DNA of 64,000 bases from Macrocystis pyrifera (GCA_031763025.1 JASSKH010000007.1:10832454-10896453), one strand, 5' to 3'. Positions 14,301-57,948 are shown, counted from the first letter of the stretch. Translations and numbers: made by a program. Notes: generated from the letters alone by a model not told the origin.

Positions 14301-17300
14301 GGGAAGTTAGGCTCGGGACAACCCGGTGCCGGTACAGTACCGCCACACACATAGCACGCAGCAGCACAGCAGCACAGCAGCGTACCCTGCCTCATCGGTA
14401 CAGCGGCCCTCATGAGCACCACAACACACCCCCGATTATGGGCCAGTTAAGAACCGATTATGGGCCAGTTAAGTACCGAACACACCCATGAAAATTTCAG
14501 TCAGTACCGCAGGAGGATGGGAGTGGGGGCCTCAGGGAGAGGAGCCTTCTGTGTGACCACGGTTTAGACGTTCAGGCAAGACAAATAATACCCGGTGTGG
14601 TAAGGCGCCCATCGAACTCTGGAAATGAATGTGATGACAAAACAAAAAAAAAAAAAAAAACTGTCGCAGACACACACATTCTTGATGGGCAATACCATGG
14701 TACTGCTGTGGAGCGACGCTCGGTTTGACAAATGCCGCTGGTATCTGCGGTACGGTACCGGTATGGAGGTCTATACCGTACCGAGAATTTCGGTACGTTC
14801 GGTATGGAGTTCTAAATCGTACCGAGAATTTCGGTACGTTCGGTCTGGAGTTCTATACCCTACCGAAAACTTCGGTACGTTCGGCACGATGTCCGTACCC
14901 TTACCGGCGGTATCGGTATGATACACCGTACCGATACCGAGAAGCTCGGTATGTTCGGTACGATGCCCATACCGGTACCGAGAATTTCGGTACGTTCGGT
15001 ACCATGTCCATACCCTTACCGAGAATTTCGGTACGTTCGGTACCATGTCCATACCGGTACCGAGCGTACCCGTACCGTACCGAACACACCCTTGCAAATT
15101 TGGGATCCAGCTCTCGTGATCGTATTGCCTGGTAGAACGTCTGAGATGGAACAAGGAGCTGTAGGATCGAAATGCGCCACTCGCTAGCCTGCCTGCAGAA
15201 AACACGAACATCATCACCTCCTGTGCTGTTGGATCACCTTCTGCAATTTTACAGGTGTGTGCTTGCTGCGTCTCTCATATATCAAGAGCAGAAGAGGCCA
15301 AGAACATGTACGATAGTGAGATTCACCAACAAACACGTACTTGTACGTCAAGACCGGCTGCAACATTTACAGGGAGTATTTAAAATTTCCAGTGTCTTGG
15401 TGTGCATGTCACGTGTGAACTGCTGGAAACTAACTTTCGATTGCCTTGTGTACCCGGCCATCACGGGTCGATCTGCTTTTTCAGTGCGCGAAACGGTACT
15501 GGCCGAAATCAATTGGAAATCGAGCCAGCTGTAAGTATTATCGTCTCGTCGACCCGCGGGTCGCATCCAGGGGAGTCATGGGCCAGTACTCAATCGCGAG
15601 GGAAATAATGGAAAACGCGCGAACGGTTCACGCAGCTTGCAAAGTTGAGTATCGACCGATCGGTTGAACTCACAGCTGACGTGCTTTTTTAGTTTTTTAT
15701 AAAATCGAAAGAGAACTACACACGCCGCCAGACATGAGTGCTTGTTGATGTATTGCGTCCCGCTTTTCCGAAATTATTGAACTACAGCAGTCCGTCCCTA
15801 CCCGCCCAACCAACCTCCAATTCTCTTAAACAGTAAAATATCGTACGACGAACTACGTTACTCATTACAAAGAGGTTGACTCGTGATATGTAGCTCCACT
15901 CTCAAGTGGGTCGCCTCAGAACGCGAAGGTGCCGTTACATACTTTACCGTCCAGTACTTTTTTTTGCCTCCTTTTTCTCCCTGTTCTTTGTTTCTTTTGT
16001 TTTTTTCTCTCTTTCAACGGACATGGATCGAGGCCGAAAGCTCGACACTATTACGGGGGTCCATAGTTAACCGTACCAAATTTTGTTAGTAAAAATAGGT
16101 AAATATGTAGGTTTTTATGTATACCACAGGTCCTATTAACTAGGGACCCCCGTAACAATAGCTATGTGCTTCGTTTAGCCCGTTACTTTCCTTGGTTCTG
16201 AGTTTGTATTACAGTACATAGTAGTGGTGTTGTTTCTTCATCCCGTTATGTATTGTCTGCCACATTCCCTATGGGAAGGCTTCTTTTTTTCGTGTTTCGG
16301 TTTGCCTGTTAATTTCCTCTGATCTTAAGTCTTATTCTGTTTATGTGGTGGGTAGTGGTATTGTTTCAATAGCTCGTTTAATATTAATAGTGTCTGCCAC
16401 ATCCCCTGCCAGCGGGCGGGGGGGGGGGGCATGACGTTTATCTTCTTTTTCGTTTTCCTCTTCGTTTTTTTTTTTGTTTCGTATCTTTCGTAGAATGTGT
16501 ATGCCGTGCCTGTCGTCTGTCGTATCCAGCATGAACATGGCGTTGCGTTGTTTACTCTGCTTACTGCATCGCAATATAGTATCTCTGAATGTGGCATAGT
16601 GTCCTTGCCGATTCTCCTATTAATAGAGAGATGAGAGATGTCGACGGGTAGAAGAAAGAACACACACAGGAATTTTTTTTCCTTTTTTATTTTTTCAATC
16701 GATTTATTTTTCCTTGGCTTTTTTTATTTTTCTCATGCACATAAAGTTTTTATGTCGTGCCGGTCGTATCCGGTACGATGATATGGCATTGCATTTTCTG
16801 TTGTTGTCTACTCTGCTTACCGCACAACCACATGTAGTATCTCTGATGTGGCGTAGGTTTGGCCTAGGTTTGTGACCTTACTTGTGGTCACAAACCTACG
16901 CCACATCAGAGATACTACATGTGGTTGTGCGTGTGCGGTAAGCAGATTACTTGTGGTCACAAACCGACGCCACATCAGAGATAGATACTACATGTGGTTG
17001 TGCGGTAAGCAGAGTAGACACTCGAGGATAGAAGAGTCGGCACGGACACTGGTTGTGCTGGATGTCGACGGATAGAGAGAACGTGAAGAACATCACAGGA
17101 CGTGAACTTTCAGAAATACCTGAGAGAAATTGCAAACCGAAACTATATACCAGGGTATCAAGTACCTGTTATCTATATATCGTCGTAATAACGCAGCACA
17201 GGAGCAGCAGCAAAGCAGTACTCGTACCAACGGGTACGGCACTATTACGGGGCACCATAGTAAATAGGACCTATGGTACACACAAAAAACTATATATTTA

Positions 17301-19872
17301 CCTATTTTTACTAACAATATTTCGTCCTACTAACTATAGTCCCCCGTAATACCAGGTAATTTTTACAGTACTCTATACCGATGAAAGGCGACAACACGTC
17401 GGACACAGTTTTGTTCGTTGTACAGATCAAACAGCTTCGTACGGATCCGCATAATCTCTCATCTGTACAAGTTTACACGAGCCTGATCTACGAGTACGGG
17501 ATTTTAATCATCTGTACGTAGGTACGTAGGCACAGGTGCATGTTTCCGAAGTAATGATGAAATTGGTCGAGGTGCGGGCGTCTTCTCATGCGTGTGCTCA
17601 GGTTTGTAAGCACGTTGTAGCAGTCTGATCTGGTGCGATCTGTGCGACCGGTGCACTGCTGCTGTACACGTTTCCCGTGATGATCTGCAGCATACCTGCG
17701 CTACCAGGTACCTGGTATGCGCGATCGATATACTAACCGTCCATGTGTACGATCGAGGTCAGGCTATGCGACGCGTGAAAGCATGGCAGGTATTATTGAG
17801 TTCGTACCAGACCTGAGAAAGGCGCTCGCAACAATCTCACATACTTGAACTTTTTACGAGTATCATCCTGTAGATTCTGGTGCGGACTACGTACCCGAAC
17901 TATTAACGCCAAAATGTTCCAACCACAAGAAAAAGCTCCACCCAACAGACCCATCCCGCCGGCGTCCCCGGTGGCTTGGTAGGTGGTCCGCGTGCCTATC
18001 AAGATCAATTTCGTGGGTTCAAGTCTCACCGAGTGCATGCTCGTAGGGATTTTTTCTTGCATAAAAAATTGATTAGCGGAAAGCGTGAGAGCGTGAGTTG
18101 GCTACACTCGATGAAAATCGACGAGCAGTGGGAATGCTGAACCCCATGCGCGACAAAAAATAAAGGCACGTACCGGGGGGGAGAAGGGACGACACCTGTG
18201 ACCACGGCTTGTCCAGAAGATCTCTGAGGGTAAAACCTCCTACGAATTAGGCTGGAAAGTAAAAGTAAAGTGATGATGATTATGATCCCAAGAAAGACCG
18301 ACTATTAAAAAACTTGTCCAGACTTGTACCTGATATTATGTGTACGTAATAATATACCTGGCGGGCAGCAGTGCCAACTGCCGACGTACTGGATACGAAA
18401 CACAACAAAAACAAGCTGGAACACAAATACAGCACCATCACTACTATTCAACATCATTACTATTAATAATAGTACGATGACCAGGTACCTGGTTGACCTG
18501 GTAAGAATTGCAAGCTCTATTGTAGGTTCAAGACTACCGTCCCGGACGGTACTACAGGCTGGTATACGTATATACGTAGAGCAGTAGTTGATCGAGAGGG
18601 CATTGCCCATATTTTGTGGAGATGGGCTCGGCAGGGGGGCTTTGGCGGAAGCGCACACACCAGACACCCATGGCCTATGAGTCGCACACGGCACACGACT
18701 CCCCAACTGCTGCACGACGACGTGGTATATTATAAATAGTACGTTTTCCACATGACACGGCGGAGTAAACACTCGTGCACAAAAGTCAGCAGACAGGCAG
18801 GCACGAAAGCATGCAAGGTCGGCAATGCAATGCAACAGGCGGCAGTCATCGCCTGTCAAGCTATGGTATGATACTACGGCGGTACTGCTGCTGTTATCGA
18901 TAGTGTGGTCGCCCGTTCCGCTCTACGATATATATAGTGCCGGGCGTTACAAAGAGCTTCGTTCGGCAACAGTTCACGGACCACACCCGAGACTGCCTCG
19001 TTCGTCGTACATATGCTTTGTGCGCATGGCTGCCATAGAGCATAGAGCACACACACACGCAGCGAGCCACGCAGCAGCAGCATCTCGCACGAAGCCATAG
19101 GTGTTCCATTTTTCGTACTTTCATTTCGTTATTTGTCATTTTTGTTGCTGTATTCCATTTTCCTAGAGTTTTTATTTCCAGTTCAAAACCGAAATGATCG
19201 TTTGGGATTCTCGCATTCTCGCTATCAGTTTCTTCAAACCCGATTCTGTTTTGGTTTGGTGAATAGCAATAGCCTGTGCGGTTCTCGACCCAACCCATAA
19301 TCGCATAATCGGTTCTTTCGTCAACACTCGACTACTGCTGTGTGATGCAAGTAAAAAAAAAAGCGAGGGGTCAGCGACGCGGATCACGAGTTTCTTGGCA
19401 AAGAGCCGACTTGACTGCTATGAATTTGCGACCTCTCACGAAAACGATTGATGTGAGAGTCGGAGGGAGGGAGGGGGGGAGGGGGGGGGGGGAGGGCACA
19501 GCCGCCAAGACCCCTTCGCGAGATTACCGTATTGCCTTGGAGACACTCGGAACGCGAAGCGCTCTAGTCTTGCGTACTTACTGACAATACATTGGGGGTA
19601 GAAAAATCGGAAAGAATACACACGAAAAACCTGCCCCACTACCCCCCACTTGCAACTTGAGACAGAGATACACTCACCCAGTCCACTATCCACAGCATGC
19701 ACAGAAGTAGGCCAACAATGTACACCAGGGTCAGCTTTCCGCGAATTGACAGCGCAAGGAGGTGCTCCGTCACCGAGAGACTGGCCGGATCCTGCGGATT
19801 GTCATACTGGTTGGGGTCGTTGAGCTGGTTGTCGAACTCGTCGATGCCACCGCCTCCTTGTCCGGAGAGCAT
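1924..19872 (-). CDS. PrsW-like multi-pass membrane protein (candidate intramembrane metalloprotease), 5 exons
   Basis: Minus-strand exons joined by phase: 19872-19678, 7184-6960, 4633-4595, 3183-3068, 2224-1924; about 291 residues. The ATG at 19872 is the first in frame after an upstream stop. Residues 1-45 are acidic and cytosol-like; hydrophobic segments follow near 50-65, 66-82, 95-118, 183-200 and 213-245. Three PrsW-type landmarks occur in order: GIEEMVK (147-153), GYAVGFSF (183-190) and FGTPMHVLSGYLVGL (His232). The second landmark lacks the usual Glu-Asn pair, so activity is doubtful. PrsW proteases cleave membrane-bound substrates such as anti-sigma factors in bacteria; no eukaryotic role is assumed here. 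The 3' end is uncertain: exon 5 is read through a G/C run to the stop at 1924, and a further exon could exist. The gene is head to head with NCAPD2. Confidence 0.7.
2305..2660 (+). repeat. G-headed repeat, subfamily B, with duplicated head
   Basis: Two heads in tandem (TACTCATTTGTTGCTTGCC at 2311 and 2368), then CGAGACGGAGCACCGTTCC and ACACCTCCAACAATTGGGCG. It lies in the intron between exons 4 and 5 of the PrsW-like gene. Confidence 0.75.
3068..3183 (-). CDS. PrsW-like gene, exon 4
   Basis: 116 bp from a CTACCCAG acceptor to a GTGAGC donor. A basic loop (ARWSKRDVAIGRETKANQ) is followed by the small-residue helix SVGYAVGFSFIV. It ends in phase 2, exactly what exon 5 needs. Confidence 0.68.
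4140..4232. repeat. G run followed by an AGG microsatellite
   Basis: G22 then about twelve AGG units, in the intron between exons 3 and 4 of the PrsW-like gene. Confidence 0.88.
4320..4560. repeat. GAACAAAA-rich simple repeat, related to 44250-45000
   Basis: Units such as AACAAGAACAAAATCACGAG and GATCGAACGAAATAAC. The region 44250-45000 carries the same words inverted (TTTTGTTCTTGATTTCGTTC). Confidence 0.65.
4595..4633 (-). CDS. PrsW-like gene, micro-exon 3 with the EE..K motif
   Basis: A 39-bp exon encoding NFIILVGIEEMVK, bounded by CCCGCAG and GTAGGT. The Glu-Glu-x-x-Lys arrangement is the first PrsW landmark. Phase 0 on both sides fits exons 2 and 4. It is too short for routine ORF finders. 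Confidence 0.65.
5160..5540. repeat. GATCTA-rich repeat family, copy
   Basis: Recurrent words GATCATACCGATCGTGATC, ACAGATAGATCATCTA and TGATCACCGATCATCAGTCCG-like text. It lies in the intron between exons 2 and 3 of the PrsW-like gene. The family is dense in GATC. Confidence 0.6.
6280..6735. repeat. Minisatellite, 16-bp unit ATAAATACCCAGTTAT
   Basis: About 28 units. The centre (6430-6580) is nearly uniform; both edges decay (AAATACCCATGA). It lies just beyond exon 2 in an intron of the PrsW-like gene, and MITE copy 1 follows at 6783. Confidence 0.9.
6783..6890. mobile_element. MITE, TATTACGGGGG palindromic family, copy 1
   Basis: Family description: about 110 bp, ends TATTACGGGGGTCCATAGT and its inverse, arms continuing AATAGGACC, an AT-rich middle (AAAATAGGTAAATATATAGG) and TA at each border, as for a TA-targeting DNA transposon. 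This copy is in intron 2 of the PrsW-like gene. Confidence 0.85.
6960..7184 (-). CDS. PrsW-like gene, exon 2
   Basis: 75 codons, phase 0 at both ends, CGTCGCAG acceptor and GTGAGT donor. It encodes two hydrophobic segments, VIAFVAMAAFVLSASPLFVWW and LGLIGMFWVVITLFYL, joined by a short basic loop. It sits about 70 bp from a MITE and 135 bp from another. Confidence 0.75.
7311..7450. mobile_element. MITE, TATTACGGGGG family, copy 2 (with internal duplication)
   Basis: Longer than its sisters because about 33 bp of the middle (AAAACCTACATATTTCCTTG) is duplicated in tandem. Confidence 0.8.
7796..7852. repeat. GGGA tetranucleotide microsatellite
   Basis: GGAGGGAGGGAGGGA repeated for about 55 bp. 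Confidence 0.9.
7935..8115. repeat. CCGAA/CCGAG pentamer microsatellite
   Basis: Runs of CCGAA and CCGAG, with related text near 8870-8975. In translation this gives Phe-Gly-Ser-Val-Arg runs that are not a protein. Confidence 0.85.
8276..8530. repeat. TATCAC-palindrome family element, interrupted by a G tract
   Basis: Order: GGGACGAATGTCAGACCCGG, a 36-G run (8337-8372), CACGAAAACGGTGGGTCTG, then GTCGAGAAACCCAGCCTTG and AAATCGTCCGAGGGTGTGTG. The same modules occur in reverse at 62130-62330 without the long G run. Confidence 0.65.
8668..8784. mobile_element. MITE, TATTACGGGGG family, copy 3 (diverged)
   Basis: Arms recognisable (GGCCATGGTAAATA, TCCTATTAACCATGG), middle changed. It lies beside a CCGAA-pentamer tract. 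Confidence 0.6.
9150..9290 (+). repeat. Dispersed repeat shared with 63835-63960
   Basis: GCTTCGCTCAGGAAGGAAA, AGCGGGCAGAGGTCCATGG, TTGCAAACTGGCGACTTAAC and GCCAAGAGTCCCGTCGCC recur inverted at the right end of the window. Confidence 0.7.
9351..9867 (-). repeat. G-headed repeat, subfamily A, full-length copy ending in poly(C)
   Basis: About 515 bp. On this strand it runs from ATATATGGGTTGGGTTGGCG through GAGATAGACATCCAGGGTACC, a T tract, and AAAACCCGACATGCTCCGTG to CATGCATGAGATCGAGTACA and a C run. Read on the other strand it begins G(n)TACTCRT..CATGCATGGCCG. No coding capacity or tRNA-like promoter is seen, and the family is unknown to me. Confidence 0.8.
10684..11035 (+). repeat. TACCCGTCGACATCCA family, copy 1
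   Basis: TTCTTTCTACCCGTCGACATC, then CAGAGATACTACAGCAGG, GGATACGACAGGCACGAC and, after A-rich DNA, CAGCAGGGGATGTGGCAG. The family is non-coding and unknown to me. Confidence 0.65.
11098..11500. repeat. Near-tandem pair of 115-bp repeats beside the LINE 3' end
   Basis: 11098-11215 and 11382-11497 share a pattern (CAG..GTGGTACGAGTA, CCTGGTACCTTGCTACC, GTCTCCTTCCTACTTTCGT). The spacer is A-rich. As the LINE is on the minus strand, these lie at its 3' side and may be repeated 3' UTR. Confidence 0.5.
11433..13290 (-). mobile_element. Decayed LINE (non-LTR retrotransposon) reverse transcriptase
   Basis: Reading from high to low coordinates: GPDGLPAELLKI (RT start, near 13230), LVAHAGEALLKIVACRLSNY (near 13030), CFIDLQKAYDPADRELLWEE (catalytic motif A, near 12840), VTQGLRQGCVLS (motif B, near 12660), FLHLGSIFHENVALSLEIDRR (near 12220), then the C-terminal RRLFFARAVARQSKERFPSR and AAERFMVRWPEDEA. 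The coding region is split over several frames. The active-site position that should read F/Y-A-D-D is LNDA, so it is dead. No endonuclease domain is seen: the 5' part is missing. It lies in intron 1 of the PrsW-like gene in the same orientation. Confidence 0.85.
13351..13420. repeat. Foldback, GTCCCGTTTTGGGGAC family, copy 1
   Basis: About 70 bp; arms AGTCCCGTTTTGGGGGCAAA and TTTGTCCCCAAAGCCGGACT around CCACTTGAATTCCAAGTAG. It can form a long hairpin. Confidence 0.75.
13612..13870 (+). repeat. TACCCGTCGACATCCA family, copy 2
   Basis: Same order of words as copy 1, stopping just before the left end of the 1.23-kb inverted-repeat element at 13873. Confidence 0.65.
13873..15102. mobile_element. 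1.23-kb element with 31-bp perfect terminal inverted repeats, GGTAC-rich
   Basis: The left end 13873-13903 (core CAAGGGTGTGTTCGGTAC) is the exact reverse complement of 15072-15102. Inside are two similar blocks (13885-14310 and 14745-15095) made of GTACCGAGAATTTCGGTACG-like palindromes. No transposase is encoded, so it is a non-autonomous DNA transposon. The GGGTGTGTTCGGT end recalls hAT or Harbinger MITEs, but the target duplication could not be fixed because the inverted repeat runs into the flank (TTTGCA). Confidence 0.75.
15103..16048. other. Intron DNA with nothing recognised
   Basis: Part of intron 1 of the PrsW-like gene. Of balanced composition with short ORFs on both strands and no motif I can name. 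Confidence 0.5.
16049..16158. mobile_element. MITE, TATTACGGGGG family, copy 4
   Basis: Both arms and the AT-rich middle are present, flanked by TA. Confidence 0.85.
16205..16655 (-). repeat. TACCCGTCGACATCCA family, copy 3 (inverted)
   Basis: Reverse orientation, ending GAGATGTCGACGGGTAG at about 16650. It includes CACATCCCCTGCCAGCGGG and GTGTATGCCGTGCCTGTCG. Confidence 0.65.
16745..17105. repeat. TACCCGTCGACATCCA family, head-to-head pair forming a hairpin
   Basis: 16805-16860 (CAACCACATGTAGTATCTC to GGTTTGTGACC) is the inverse of 16885-16930. The right arm then repeats directly at 16950-17010. The right half ends GGATGTCGACGGATAGAG. Confidence 0.7.
17243..17351. mobile_element. MITE, TATTACGGGGG family, copy 5
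   Basis: Both arms present and TA at the borders. The middle is in the opposite orientation to copy 4. Confidence 0.85.
17352..19677. other. 5' part of intron 1 of the PrsW-like gene
   Basis: Contains the tRNA-like sequence (17968-18037), CA runs, and a GGGAGG run at 19465-19498. No exon in the needed phase was found here. Confidence 0.5.
17968..18037 (+). repeat. tRNA-like sequence with A and B boxes (tRNA pseudogene or SINE head)
   Basis: TGGCTTGGTAGGTGG resembles an A box. GGTTCAAGTCTCACC resembles a B box with a foldable T arm (GTGGG/CTCAC). A matching acceptor stem is not found, so a working tRNA gene is unlikely. Confidence 0.35.
19678..19872 (-). CDS. PrsW-like gene, exon 1
   Basis: 65 codons in phase 0, ending at a GTGAGTG donor. 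An acidic, Asn/Gln-rich head is followed by the membrane segment LTLVYIVGLLLCMLWIVDW. The next exon found in phase lies 12.5 kb away. Confidence 0.72.
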
Positions 19873-20307
19873 CCTTGCTGCACAGCAGGCCCCGCTCCTG
19901 TTACTTTTGATTTCCTCCGCCCGCTAAGCCGCCAAGAACAACGCAGAATACGATATGAGGCGTAACAAGAGGCAGAAGTAGAGGTGGGCGCGCCTCGTCC
20001 ACTTATACACCGAGGTGCGACCTGCCTCTTCTCTTTTGCGCCCTTTATGTTTTCTCAGCTGGGAGAAACTCCTACAGTGCTCCCGCCTCTCGGGTCTGTA
20101 AACTCTAGAGTGCCTCCTCCCCAAAGATGCCCTGCTCGCGGGAAATATGGGTTTCAACACGCTATATAGATGGCGTTTCTGGTTCTTGGGCGGAACCACT
20201 AAACACCCCCTCTTTAGGTAATCGCCGTTAGGTTATTCAATTGTCACAGGACAGGCTAGGCTGGGCACCGGCACCAGGTACAACTGGGCGACAACAGACG
20301 CCCTATT
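19873..20307. promoter_or_regulatory. Bidirectional promoter between the PrsW-like gene and NCAPD2, with E2F-like sites
   Basis: 435 bp between two divergent start codons, with no recognisable repeat, unlike almost all other non-coding DNA here. GCGGGAAA at 20138-20145 matches the E2F consensus (TTTCCCGC on the other strand). TTTTGCGCC at 20034-20042 is a near match, and GGGCGCGCC occurs near 19987. TATATA at 20163-20168 could serve NCAPD2. E2F control of condensin genes is known in other eukaryotes; control here is inferred from motifs only. Confidence 0.55.
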
Positions 20308-54454
<34,147 letters not shown>

Positions 54455-56941
54455 ATCGAACTGAGCTGATGCACCGGGGTGCACCTGCATGCCTGGTCTT
54501 GTATACCAGGTGGCATGGTATTAATAGTTTGTTTTCGACGGTTCGAATGGGCATTGAATGAACACTCTTGTGAATGGGCACTTTTTGGTGCATGAACACT
54601 GCTGTAGCAGGTGAAAACGCTATTATGCAGACTTGCTTTGTTTGTCGGAAATGCAACCAGTTGTTGGTCAGGAATTTTTTGCGAATTTTTAGGCCAAGAA
54701 GGTTTGCAGTTGTTTGGCCAGGAAGGTTATTAATAGCAGATGATGCTGTCGGAAGTGTTTTCCTCTTCTTTTTTTTCATGCGTCCTTGTGTGCTCTTGGG
54801 GAAAATATACAGCTACGTATAATATGGTAGTGATGATCGGGGTATATAGCGCTCCTAGTCGTGTTGGTGCGGCGTGCAATCTCGTGATATTGGATATCAG
54901 CGAGAATATAGTTGCCACGCGCATACACCGGTGTCATGCGCATACATACAAGGGTTGATATGCGCATACAACCATATGTTGCGCATACAACGCGAAGTGC
55001 GCATACACTATAACGGTGATATGCGCGTACAACGATAAGTGGCGCATACAAGACGCAATGCGCATACAACGGCAGTACCATGCGCTTACAACAGTCTGCG
55101 GGGCTGCGACAATCATAATGGTACCCTTGCAGACAGCACATATTCACGTAGAGAGCCAATGGCAGCGGGTGACTCCCGGAGGTTTGCTGAAATATGGGTC
55201 AGCCTAAGGAGGCCGGCGTTGAGGTTGTTGAAGTGACACGCTGGGTAGAATATGCGTCTCAGTCATGCATGCAGCCATGTATTTTGATATTTTTAAGTTT
55301 TCGTTTCTTTCTACGGTAGTTCTGATAAGACATTCCTCGCGTTGTCCTTGGCCCAAGATTAACGCTATCAGGTACCCCGGGGTACGGCTTAAGGGTAGTT
55401 AGTAGGTTATAGCCAGTTTGGGCAGAAATAGCAGGGGCAAGGTGGCTCTACTGTTAATATCAATATACCGTCAATATACAGGAATCAATCTAAGTGGGTC
55501 TTCTTGCAAAGGCTCCATCCGCGGCCTGGTAAAAGCATTGCTGTGTCAACTATTGAGGTCCCTCGCGGAATGGGTATGATTCGTTAGAAATCGTTTTGAG
55601 CGGGGAGGGGGGGGGGGGGGGGGGGGGGGCTACGTTACGCCTGCTGTGAGATTCAAGGCGGGCGACAGACAGAAATACGTGTATAGGACACCTGACGATG
55701 ATACTCGTACAGATTTTTAACGCTTCGTAGCCTTTAACCTGTTTTATGACCACGGGCGAGGTTTCAGCGAAATAAGCTACTAACTGTACGTAATGTGAGA
55801 GCAAAATCATCATCACCACCATAATACACAGAGGCAGCAAATGTCCAGTTCGGAGGTCCCGCTTTTGACGCTGGGAGATACCTGGTCCCGGTTACCGGTA
55901 GATATGCCATTGGTATATGCTACCTTCGTACTCGTACCTGGTAGCTGGTACAATACGTGTAGGCTTCTTGTGACTCTCAAGTGCAAATTCACTATGTTAC
56001 GCTTCAATAGGGCTACGGCGACAGCGTTATGATGCGAGGAAAAAATCGGGAAGGGGGGCGGAGGGGGGAGTCAGCTTCGCTGCGATGGCCCCTCAAAAAA
56101 ATTGAGGTTGGCGCCGATCGCAGGTCATTACGACCACCCTATCTCCGCCCGTCCGCCATTAGTTCCGCCGCCGCTATACCGATACCCCGCGCCTTGCCAT
56201 GCCATCTCCTCAAGACGCAAATCCCTTCCTAAGACAAAACCACCAGTGACACACCAAGCCTAACGCCCTTTATCCAGAACACCTGGTACGTGTGTGCACT
56301 ATATATACATAATACACCGTGTCTTGTGCTATAGGCAAAGTAAGCTCTTCTACTAGAAAAGGGGATGCCACAAAAAAAAAGAAGACAGCGGCACTGAGAG
56401 GAAAATCCACCGTGGTCTCGCAAAAGAGACGCCCACCTGTTCACAAGAGGACCGTTATGAGTGTGATACCGCTGTAGTACCAACACACAGCAAAGACAAG
56501 AGCTACATTATCAGCAATGCCGAGTACAGCAAACTACGTAGCCCCCCCCCCCCCCCCCTTTGCGTACGCTACGGTGGAAAGTGGCGCTGAGCGGCAGGCA
56601 CCCCCCAGCAGCAACACGCCGCCCGCAGACACCCGTCCTCGCGTAGAAACCCCTGCCGTCGCTGCTCACATATAAAAATGCCCTTCTCCAGCGTCGTCCT
56701 TCTCTCGAGCCAAAACCTTCAGCCACTGAAACGGCAAAAAAAAAACGGAACGAATGGAAACGAAAAAGGTCTGTCGTCTCCTGGTGGTGTGTCACCGTCG
56801 GTATCGTACAAGACCGCCCGACCTACCGCTCAGCTTCACCATCCCTTGGCCGCTTTGCGCCCCCGACAAGCATCAGCTCCTCTGTCACTGGCAGCACCAC
56901 TGCCGTCCTGCTTCAGAGCTCCTCCGTCTAGACCCACTTTA
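54455..56941. other. Region 3' of NCAPD2 with no gene seen
   Basis: Contains the condensin 3' UTR (extent unknown), the GCGCATACA minisatellite, a G run at 55608-55629 and a C run at 56541-56558. No clear polyadenylation signal was singled out. Confidence 0.55.
54910..55095. repeat. Minisatellite, ATGCGCATACAAC-type units
   Basis: About eight units of 20-24 bp containing GCGCATACA, with irregular spacing. Begins 455 bp past the NCAPD2 stop. Confidence 0.8.
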
Positions 56942-57948
56942 CTACTGCGGGCCCTCAAAATGCCGCTGCCGCCGCCACCGTGGTCGATGGGGCCAGACGA
57001 AGCAGGTAGGGGCATCATCGCACACGCGCTCATTATTCTCTACTAAAAAAAAAAAAAGAGGTCCGGGGCGGGAGCGGGGGGAGAGGCCGGGGGCGAGGGC
57101 TGTTTCCGTTGCCGCTGCCCCCCCTCCTTCGACGCCGCCGCCGCTGCCGTTGCTGATGTGACGTTGCGACGAAGGGGAACCATCGCGCTTGCGCTCATCC
57201 TCTCCGTCGAAGTCGGGGGCGCGGGCGGGAGCGGGGGTCGGGGCTGCTTTGGCGGCCAGTGCCCTGCCCTCCACGCCCCTGCCATCGCCGCCGCTGCCGC
57301 TCCCGCCACCCCCGCTGTCAATGCCGTCGGTAACGCCGGCGCCAACATCGCGAGAGAGGGGACGCGGGGAAGTCGGCGCTTCTGCTGGTGGGCGGTCGCT
57401 GTTGTCCCCGTCGTTGTCGACGTCGCCGTCGCCGTGCCACTGGCCGAACGACTCCCACCCCTCGCGAGGCCCGGAGCGATCGATCAGTGCCTTCCGCTTG
57501 CCGTGGTGCAGGTGGCACGCGTACATCCTCTCTATTTTCCCGATCTGCTTGCTGTCCTTCTTATCTTCCTCTTGCTCCTGTTGCTTCTGCTCTTGCTGCT
57601 GCTGCTGCTGCTTCCCGTGACGGGAATTCTTAACACTACACCCACCGGAGGAGCTCGTGCGACCATCTCCGCCGCCGCTACTACAACCACCGCCACCATC
57701 ACCACCGCTACCACTCTCCCCAGCGACGATTGACCGCCGAAACGGCTGGTACTTGACTTTGCATACGGGCACCGGGATCTGCTTCCTGCCCGCCACCCCC
57801 GCGCCCCACCTCGCAGACGCCCTCAAGAGCGCCGAGGCCTGGGGGCCGACGGCAGCAGATGCGAGGTACAGAGCTCCTCCGTACAGGTCGCCGTTTGCAG
57901 TGGGAAATCCGCAGATAAACCCGGAGGGACAGGCGGGTGTCGCGGAAG
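56942..57948 (-). CDS. Candidate low-complexity protein exon, unknown function
   Basis: An open frame of about 335 codons. The N-terminal part looks like real protein: CPSGFICGFPTANGDLYGG, ALYLASAAVGPQASALL and KQIPVPVCKVKYQPFRR. A Gly/Ser region, a Gln/Glu/Lys-rich coiled-coil-like run and KIERMYACHLHHGKRKALID follow, then a Gly/Ala/Asp-rich tail. An in-frame stop lies just upstream (57962-57964) and there is no early ATG, so the frame probably starts at an acceptor (TCAAAG|CT at 57948). Its 3' end may also be spliced: the last 40 codons cross an A/T run. I do not recognise the family, and the opposite-strand frame is also long, so the strand is not certain. Confidence 0.4.

Noticed and set aside
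54910-55095. CRISPR-like array
   Set aside because: Units are variable minisatellite repeats with no constant repeat/spacer pattern, in a eukaryotic nuclear sequence.
57158-57733. 191-residue plus-strand ORF opposite the unknown gene candidate
   Set aside because: Ala/Val/Leu-rich shadow of GC-rich codons on the other strand. Its peptide lacks the ordered head seen on the minus strand, though the strand is not fully settled.
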